From Symsagittifera roscoffensis (Eukaryota; Xenacoelomorpha; Acoela; Convolutidae), in contig NC_087064.1 of assembly GCF_963678635.1 (NCBI RefSeq), positions 70,121,465-70,185,464 of the forward strand: 64,000 nucleotides of DNA, read 5' to 3'. Position 1 is the first letter of the stretch, and every line of letters starts with the position of its first letter. Below the pieces are notes generated by a model. The model worked only from the letters and a program-made list of their open reading frames with translations. It was not told the DNA's origin and searched no databases. The translations under genes and the position numbers were made by a program. Positions 52,401 to 61,400 of the stretch are shown here, piece after piece.

Positions 52401-55400
52401 GATGATAATACTTATGAACAAATTATTGAACAGCCCCATACCACCGCTTTTCAATCTCAAAATAATAATTTTTTTAGCCCACGATGAGCCGCCAACTTGG
52501 ATCACTCCATCGATCAAATTCCCATCCAACCAACCTTACCTCTTCAATCCCAATAATACCACTTTTTGCTTTTCCGCCACCCGATTTTCCATCTAGCAAT
52601 GTAACATCAGGCATGAATTCCGACACTAACTCACAAATTTCAGTTTTATACTCCATTTCACAGCTAAATAACCCGAATATTGAAACCCCCGACGAATTTG
52701 CCGACTCAGAACCATCTCCATCCAATAATTTTCATAACCCTTCTCATTTTTCTCAACCTCCTTTTCAACCCATATTATCAAATAACCCTGACCCAATCAC
52801 TCCTACACCCTCTTATGCTTCCCAAGTTACCCCAACCTACTCCTCATACCATTCTGACCAATCATCTCCAGACACCCCCCGAATCTCCCCAGAGCTAGAC
52901 AATTTTATTACCCTCCAACAACAACCCTACCACCTTAACACCCCGACCATAAACCAAATCTCCTCCACTACAAATTCATCCAATCCCCCTACACCCTCTT
53001 CAAATTATACCGAATCATTAGCACCATCATCCACATCAACTGAATCCTCACTCAACACTAATAGAGCTTATCGCACTTTTAAAAGAAAGTTCCCCAACCA
53101 TCCTTTCCCAGCAAAACCAGGAACAGCCCGAGAATACATCAACCACCCCCAACATACTAACACTAGAGAATTTTTAGCCATCACTTTACCCTCATTTCCA
53201 CAATACACCTTAAACACCCCTCATGACGCTAACGAAACACGCAACTTTGTAGACGAATACGTTTTAATGCCCACTCTCTTTTGGACCTCATACTATCATT
53301 TCACTAACCCTCTTTGCTTACCTTTAACTAACACATCCATTGATATAGACCGAAACAAAGACATGCTATATCGACTAACTACACCACTCACCGCTAGACA
53401 ATTTACTTACGTTGGATATAAAAAATCACTAAAAATACACACTGCACCTAGAGCTAACGAATACACACTAGAATACTATGATCACAACATCATCAGAGCT
53501 AACCAAGATCAATTCTTAGACGACGATCGCTTCGCTAACCCACAAATCACCGAGAAATTTTTCATCAAGACACCATATGTATTTACACTAAACATCTTCG
53601 ACCGAAAGTTTGATCACATTATTTCAGAAGCACTAACAAGCACACAAGCGTACGAAAGTTTTAAAGAACGCTTCCAAATCTTTTCACTAACCTTTCATTT
53701 CCTTGCACCACACGAAAGAGATTTACACTGCTCACACGATATTATGTTGCGAACTAAACAAACACATACATACAGTTACTATCGTTTCATCCAAAATCAC
53801 TTTGACCTCCACACACCCTCTAGACAACCACACCATCGCTTTCAATTCATCAATTCAAAATACACTTCACCGTATTTCCTAAATTTCACATATTGTATTA
53901 AAAATACTAACCTTCATGGTATTCTTCGTAATTATGACCCCATAACCCAAATGTATATTTTCTGCCCCATCACCAAGACCTTCAACGCAGAAGAATCCCG
54001 ACCCTTCCTTATCCCGCACGAGTTTGTACAGCCTATAGAAATCCCCATTTTAGAATTCATCCACAACACTAAATTTAACCACAAGTTATATAACTTAATC
54101 CAAAACACACCTTATGAGTTTGCAGTAGGCACTGAAGAACTAACCACTATTAAGGCACTTCAATTGCTTTGGCCACTACTTCAAACTAAAAATATCATCC
54201 GCATCTTAGCTAAACTACTAACAACTTCAGAACTAATTCACGATATCTTCCCCCACGGTTTTTTCCCCGACGACTAACAGGTAAGTATGAACTAAATGAA
54301 TATTACTAACTAATTAAAATATTGAAAAACTCACCATTCCTTATTCATGTTTTCTTTAGATTTTTAGCCTTCATCTTCAATCATCCGAAAAATTCACAAA
54401 AGAAAAATAAAAAATAGCAAACTTCTTCAAAACTATTTAAAACCCTATTTAACTTTTGCACCAACAATTAAATAAATATAATACCAATGCAGTAAATTAA
54501 TTTATAAAATTTTCCCCTAAAAGCAGTAAATCTACATATGATGAAAATTTGTATCTTAAAATTCCCCCATTACTAGCAGTAAATTTCCAAATTCTATGCA
54601 GTAAATTAATAAAATGCAATTGCAGTACTAACCTTTTGATATTTTCATTCATTCGCACAGAAATTCTATCCACACTCGCACAGCTCGCCCACGAAGAATT
54701 GTTTAAAATAATGAATTTCAGTTTCAAGTTTTCACACTCAACAACTCTAACAAATAATAACAAGTTTCAAACTTTCCTTTAACCCGGTTGGAAAGGAATC
54801 ATATACTAAACAAAACTAACCAACGCAGCTTACTAAATACCACAAATCATAAAATAACAGCATGACTAAGAAAAGGAAACCAACGGTACCCAAACCGGAT
54901 TAACCCAGTTTAAAACTGGATAATTTATTCTTTTGAAGACTATTACAAAGTCTTAGAAAGAAATAATAAAACACAAAAAAGTCAAAAGACAAACCCATAC
55001 CACAAACAATTTGCTTTTTGGAAAAAGTACATAACCAACAAAACATAAGTAAAACCACAACAAACCCAACATAAAATGTTGTCACATAACAGGACCCCTC
55101 ATAAAAACCGCATGAAATCATACTCCCACACCTGGCCTAACCCACCAGGAAAGGACGTCCTGAGCATGCTCTATAGCCGGCCTAACCCACCGTGCTACAT
55201 CCACGCTTTGTGACCACACCTTTATTTTTAATAAGAGCTACTCAAGGGTGAGTAACTCTTCAAAATAACCGAACTAAAACAAAAAGCTTTTGTGAAAACA
55301 ACTAACTAAAATCATAATTAAAAAATATTAAATTAATAAAAGTTTTATAAAATGTAAAATCACATGATGCAATATATAGATCAGAATACAACACCAAGGA

Positions 55401-58400
55401 CGAACATCAAAAGACAAGACGACCTCACTACACTCGAGAGAGAATGACCAACTATAATCGATATGCCGCTCACAATCACAACTCAAAGGATTTAGAGTAC
55501 GACTTGACCTCGCAGAAAAGGACTTCATTGAACTAGACCAATGACCACCTCGATGTTCAAGTATACGTACAGATCCGAGTAACCAGGCATCCCCTCCACG
55601 CACAATCTCCACGCCATTCCCGAGCTAGATCAAACACAAAAGAAGTTCTCTCCGAAGAACAGAAAAACCTGACATAGCCAACCATTCTGAAACCAGAATT
55701 GATGCTGTTGCAGAGACTCAGTCGTTGTCACAAGAAGAACACAACGTCTTGTGTCCTCAATTCCAGATCCCTGGAACTTCCTTAACAAAAAGGAAACAAA
55801 AGAAAAATGATGTTCGCCAAATACCAACGTCCATCATCCATCCTTGAACTACAAAAGAACTGTTCTAAAAAACTCTGTAAAACCCGGATGGGTGGAACCT
55901 GATCTAAACTATATTTTATGATTGGATAAATTAAATGTTTTACCAATGTAAAGTATTTAATATTAACCAATCATGATCCATCTAACTAACAACCCACTTA
56001 TTTGTAAGTGCTGAAGTTACTTGTAATTTCAGCACCAGAGAGATTTGAATTTAACTTAGAAATTAGTTGGACTCTCCCGAGCACTTCAGCAGCCGCAATA
56101 AACCAGTATACCCTAGATCTATTGAGCCTAGCAGAGACTAGTTAAACAACCTGAGACTAGATAGTATAAGAGTAAGATTAGGATCGGTATTAGACTAAGA
56201 AGTTGCACGAATCTATCCGGCCGAAAATAAGATAGCGTGACGAGCAGACGGTGTACCCTATCCGAAATTACTCTATGAGTTACACTCCAGTCCTAACTCA
56301 TATTGCATCATTTAGTTACATAATTGCGTGAATTGAAACCTCGGATTTAAACAATAAAGTGTGTTTCTTTCACAAATTAGGATTCGAACTAAAAGTGAAC
56401 TACAACGATCTTCGCAATTTTAAGTTAGTTATGATAAGTCAGCAAAGCCAAAATCTATAATTCTGCAAAAAAAAAAATTGACACATAATTTGATTTACTC
56501 GTCTCGCAAACTACTGAAATTTTTGTTTTAGGGCACATCGCCTCGGTTATTTTGTTTAGTTTTCATTAGCTAATATCGGTAAAAAATGATTTTATGTTGT
56601 TTTTGCCAATTTTACGGATAATCTCATTGATTATACAAGCGGAGCGTAGTGTAGTATTATGAAGCCCGTTTTTTCTCCAGCCGAAGAAGCAAATAAAAGT
56701 GTGCTTTATTAGTTTGGTGGCACGTCCGGCACTTAGTTTATGAATGCGCAAGCGGAGCGTAGTGACACATTACGGTATCCACTTTGTTTCCAACCTAAGT
56801 CGCAAATAAAGTCTCATTATTCGGTGGCACCTTTGCACTTTTATATGTTCACTTTTCATCCATACCATTATATTTTTGTAGATTGTTTATTGGTGGCTAG
56901 CTTCAGTGTTTTTCCAAGCTAGCGTGGTGCAGATCTCCAGATCGTGATTCGTATCCGGCGTAAGACAATTTTGTTGAGCATTTTCCTTTTTTCACTTTTT
57001 GGAGCTACTTTTTGCCTTCTATTGCTTGTTTGCGAAGTACAGCTTCGCCTGTGTTTGAAGAGACCTTCATGGTAGTAACACAATGAAATATATGATAAAC
57101 ATATATTTTTTTAAGAGCTCGTTTGTCTGCAGTTAGACCTTGAATTTGTACATAAATCTAAGTTACGTTCAATTGTTGTTTTTTATTATTACAGTTTTTG
57201 CTTTCCTGTCCGCTCGCTCAATATTTCTTTTTCTTGAAGTAGGTTCAATTTTTCTACTGGCTTTGCAAATTCATTTTTCAATTAATTTACACTTCGATAG
57301 CGAACGTTACAAAGAAGGCAAAATTTCATCAATTTTCAGTTCATGGATTTAATTTTTAGGGATTTTCAGTGAAGAAGCTCTTAATTAGATCGTGTGGTTT
57401 TTTCTTGCGTTTTTTAAGGACAAAAATTCTCTCCATAATTACATTTTTTCAGTTTCATTGAGATAGTTGACACTTTTCTTACTTTCTGTTGGCTGTGTTC
57501 TAGATGTGGCGACGTTGGTGGGCTTCTACATAGTGAGTCGACCCTTTTTGGCATCTAAATCCCGCTTCCAGGAGTTCTCACACAGTGCCAGACTGGAAGA
57601 CTACTACAAGAGTGGTAGGATGTTGCTGAAGATGGCGGAGGCTATGGGCCGGGTGGCACTCGCAGGTAAGAATGTATCAAACAAAAAACGGTTCTTTTTC
57701 ATCACCCTCCCCACAATTCAATTTTACTTATTCTATTGTCATAATGCGATGAAACTTGGAATGGTGAACAAACTAGCAATTAATACCCGATTTTTTATTT
57801 AGCCATGATGACAAGAAAAACAACTATAACAAAGGAACAAAGGTACACGGTTGCTGTGCAGTCCGATCACAATAGTAAAAAAAAGTGATTTCTTTTTTGT
57901 TCCAGTCGTTTTTTTGTCAGTGGTGATATCAGATGATCTGAAAGAAAGTCTAGAACTTATGCATATTCTAAATATAGTAAATTAGGCGTTTTTGACAACA
58001 TTTTTCCTTGAAAAGAAAATGTAAAAAAATAATGAGTAAAAACAAAAGTTTTTTCCGAAGGACGCGCTGAAAAAACTTCCAAAACTAATGTTACTGGAGA
58101 AAACCACGTTTTGTGGCTTAAACAATAGCGTTTAGTCCTATTATAAGCCTGTTCGATTGCTTTATTTGCTCAAAATAAAACTAAAAATCAAAGATTTCCA
58201 ACCTGTTTTTCTTGGAAAATAATGTTTCAACTGAAAGGACTTCTTTATGATATATCACTGGACCCAATCAAATGGCTGGTTTTACGAGGACAATTAAACT
58301 GCGGGAGAAGTGGAAAAGAGCCAAAGAAAAAAATTCATCTGGTTATTTGAAGACACACTAAAGTTTAGCGCAAAGATATTATTAAATGATACTATCTGGT

Positions 58401-61400
58401 CCTCTAACGTCTATTCGAATTGGCTTCTTGTCCGAGTTTGAGAGACTGTCTTGATAAGTAAAACGGTTAAGAAAATTACTTTTTCGAAGCTCTGGTGTTA
58501 TGTTCAGGTAGAGAGTTGAGTCGTCTGGCAGGACTCACAAGTAGAGTGTGCGAACTCACTGAAGTGCTGGAGGACCTGAAATCAGACAAGTTTGTCAGAC
58601 AGCAAGTGGCTTCTTCGAACACATCAGGTGAGAACGAGGATGTTTGTTATAGTAGCTTTTCAATATAAACAAAAGCCAACAGAAAAAAAATCAGCTTAAA
58701 GTCCTTTCATCTTGTGCTTGAGAATTGGTATGGAATATAACTCAAATGTACGCATCGAAAGAAAGAGAATGTCGACAGGTAATGCCTGCTTTTTTAGCAT
58801 GCATTACCCGTCTGGATGCGATGAGACTTCACCTGTATTAGTAGTAACCGGATAGATAGAGTTTCACCGGATAATAGTGGTGAAATTTTACAAGATAGCG
58901 AACTGCATACCGGATATTGCGAAAATGACGCATTCTAAACCTTTTGACCTGATGTTATTCGATAAGGAAAGGATTCAATTAGGTTAATATACCAACTTAC
59001 TGTGTGAACCATGCGTGCTCATTTCAGATGCATGGTATTCAGTGGCGTACTGAATACCAGTACCTATTTTAAGGGTCATTTGATAGTTTTTTACGACAGC
59101 AGTTTTGGTTGAACCAAAGTTTTCTCAAAGTTCCATTTAGAAATTGAATACCGAGAAGATGCGATGAAGCTTTCAAATTCTCTAGTCTTTTCAATTCAAA
59201 GGACGTCCACTTTCCGGTTGACGTGTTGTCGCTTTTTTTCGGATTTTTTCGAATAATCAGCAACAAGTCGGTCAGTCAAGCCGAATACAGGTACAAGATA
59301 ACCTGTATATAATTTATTATCGCAGTTTCGGGGCTGAAACGCTTTTTGTTCTTAAATTAGAAACTGAAATCATTTTTTTCTTACAACTAATGAAGACAGA
59401 ATCAGTTCTTGAAAAAATTAATGCGTCAAAGGACCGCAAGATATGACAAGAAAACCATGTTGAAAACGGCATATGACGCACTAGTCAGGGGCAGAACAAA
59501 TTTAATCGAGGACAAGGAAAACTGACCGTTTCAATTAACAACATATCGACTAAAAAAAAAACAGTTTCGTTTTCAGCAGCTTGTCTGTAAATTGAGCGCG
59601 TTTTTGTTTCGGCAGCGCCAGCCTCGAAGGATTTGTCTCCAGATGCCAAAAAACTAGCTGGTACAGAAAACAATGACGAAGAGGGACAGGAGCTGACACT
59701 GGCCAGTTTTGGTCTCACTTTACAAAGCAGAGGACACACGATCATATCTGATGGACACATCAAGTCAGTAGCTTCAAGTTTGATTGGCACAGATTTCGTC
59801 CTATTTGTTTAATTAACAGATTTCGTCCCATACAAATTTTGTCCCATATCCAACATCCTATCATCCCATATCCAAATTTGTGGGACGAAATCTGTGTACG
59901 CTTTGAAGGTCGAAATCTGTTGAAATTAAATGGGACGAGATCTTTAATGGGACGAAATCTATAACAGCCGTTATTTTTTTTAGCTTCTTAGCCAGGGTCG
60001 ACAATTTGTTTTCAGACCAGCTGTTTTTCAAAACTGTTTTAAAAGTTGGCTTATTGAAAAGTCAGTTGCTAGTTGAAACCCATTTTTTTTACATATGTTG
60101 AGAGTGAAGTTGAACTAAGCTGTTGTGATGATTTTGTAAAACTAACGCTTAGGGAACTGTTGGAAAATACCTTATTATCCTAGGTTACTTATTTTTATTT
60201 ATGGGCTTTGTCATATGGTACTTTAATGGACGATCTTTCAGGCTAATGCTTCAATGGTTGTAACTCCTGTTGATGAAACAATCTTTAATGTCATATAAGG
60301 CTGAAGCAATTTGTTTTATTAATTTCTGTCATTTTCATAGATTTTTTTTACTTCTTTTTACTTCTATTTTCTTCTTTTTAATTCTATTTTTACTTCCATA
60401 CTTTTATTTTACTTCAATTTGGGCTATTTATAGACCACCAGACAGTTGATAACGGTTTTTCGGCGTCGTTAATCACTACTGATTGGCTTTTTTTAATGCT
60501 TCGCGGTTTCTCATACTGTACTGAATTAACCAAGGCAAGTCAAGTAATTTTTTTACACTCGCGAGCAGAACTAGACATCTGCTTCTCGTAAGCAGAATTT
60601 CAAGTCGATGAGAAATTAGGTTTTACAAGCTCACATGACTTGGCATGCACACTAATGTGCTCAACTTCTTGAGTACAGGTAGTCTTTTTAAAGAGTAATG
60701 AACTTAGTGAGTACTCTTATAAAGGTCTTTACTGGTGATTTTTTCTGTTTTTTATTCAGGAAAAAGTCTTAAATTGTTTACACTCAATTTTGATTTTCCG
60801 AAGTTTGACTTCCGATTTCTTTTCAAATTCACTTCATTTCCTTTTTTAAAAGAAAGGCAAACTCCATTGACGAACAGCAAAATGCAAACGGTACGAATAA
60901 CGTGATCGGCTTCTACTTTTGAAAATTGAATTTAATTATCACTGCTAATACAATTTTTTATTGACAAAAACGATTTGTTAATTTTTTTTCAAGTTTTTCT
61001 GTTTGATTTCAGTCAAATTTGTATCGCAAATGGTGCGAAGCTCAGCTTCGCCTCTGTGTGGATTGTTGGTTTCTTTCGCCTTTATTCAGCTGTATATGCT
61101 TGTTGGCTTCCTTGGTCTAGGGGCAACGCGGTCCCTTCGCAGCCAAAGGTCTAGGATTCGATTATCGGCAGGTCCTTGTATTTTTTATTAGGTATGAAAC
61201 TGAATATTTTTGTCCAGGACTTATAATAATTTCGGCGTATGCTTTATCGGCTAATTGAACTATATTTTTAAACATTCGAACGCCGAAAATTGGTTACTGT
61301 TTGTCGATAGTAGTGTAAAAATTTAGCTGTTTTTCTCAGCTTTTCTGATTGTTTTATTGCAATGCTTATTGTTTGATAAAAATTTTCCAGACTAACGACT

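Larger units (their letters stand above)
36808..56300 (+). mobile_element. Element B: 19.5 kb multi-ORF LTR retroelement with envelope-like gene
   Basis: Bounded by TG at 36808 and CA at 56300, with TATT on both sides (36804-36807 and 56301-56304). The 3' LTR is 408 bp (55893-56300). The 5' end is an array of three shortened LTRs. The LTR copies show no differences where they overlap, and the gag-pol frame is unbroken, so the insertion is young. Gene order is leader, small basic ORF, gag-pol, two small hydrophobic ORFs, AUG-less ORF, env-like, 597-aa ORF. The sense strand of the main ORFs is strikingly A-rich and G-poor. RT and integrase place it in the Ty3/gypsy-like (Metaviridae) group. Confidence 0.93.
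56301..57503. other. ABCD3 intron 9, part right of element B
   Basis: Begins with the right target-site copy TATT. Contains two diverged tandem copies of a 113-bp unit (from 56636 and 56749; caagcggagcgtagtg, later gcaaataaa and ggtggcac) and one dispersed palindromic motif at 57031-57054. Confidence 0.65.

Noticed and set aside
55328..55970. Minus-strand frames in the 3' region of element B
   Set aside because: Short, no domain, codon pattern unlike the element's genes.
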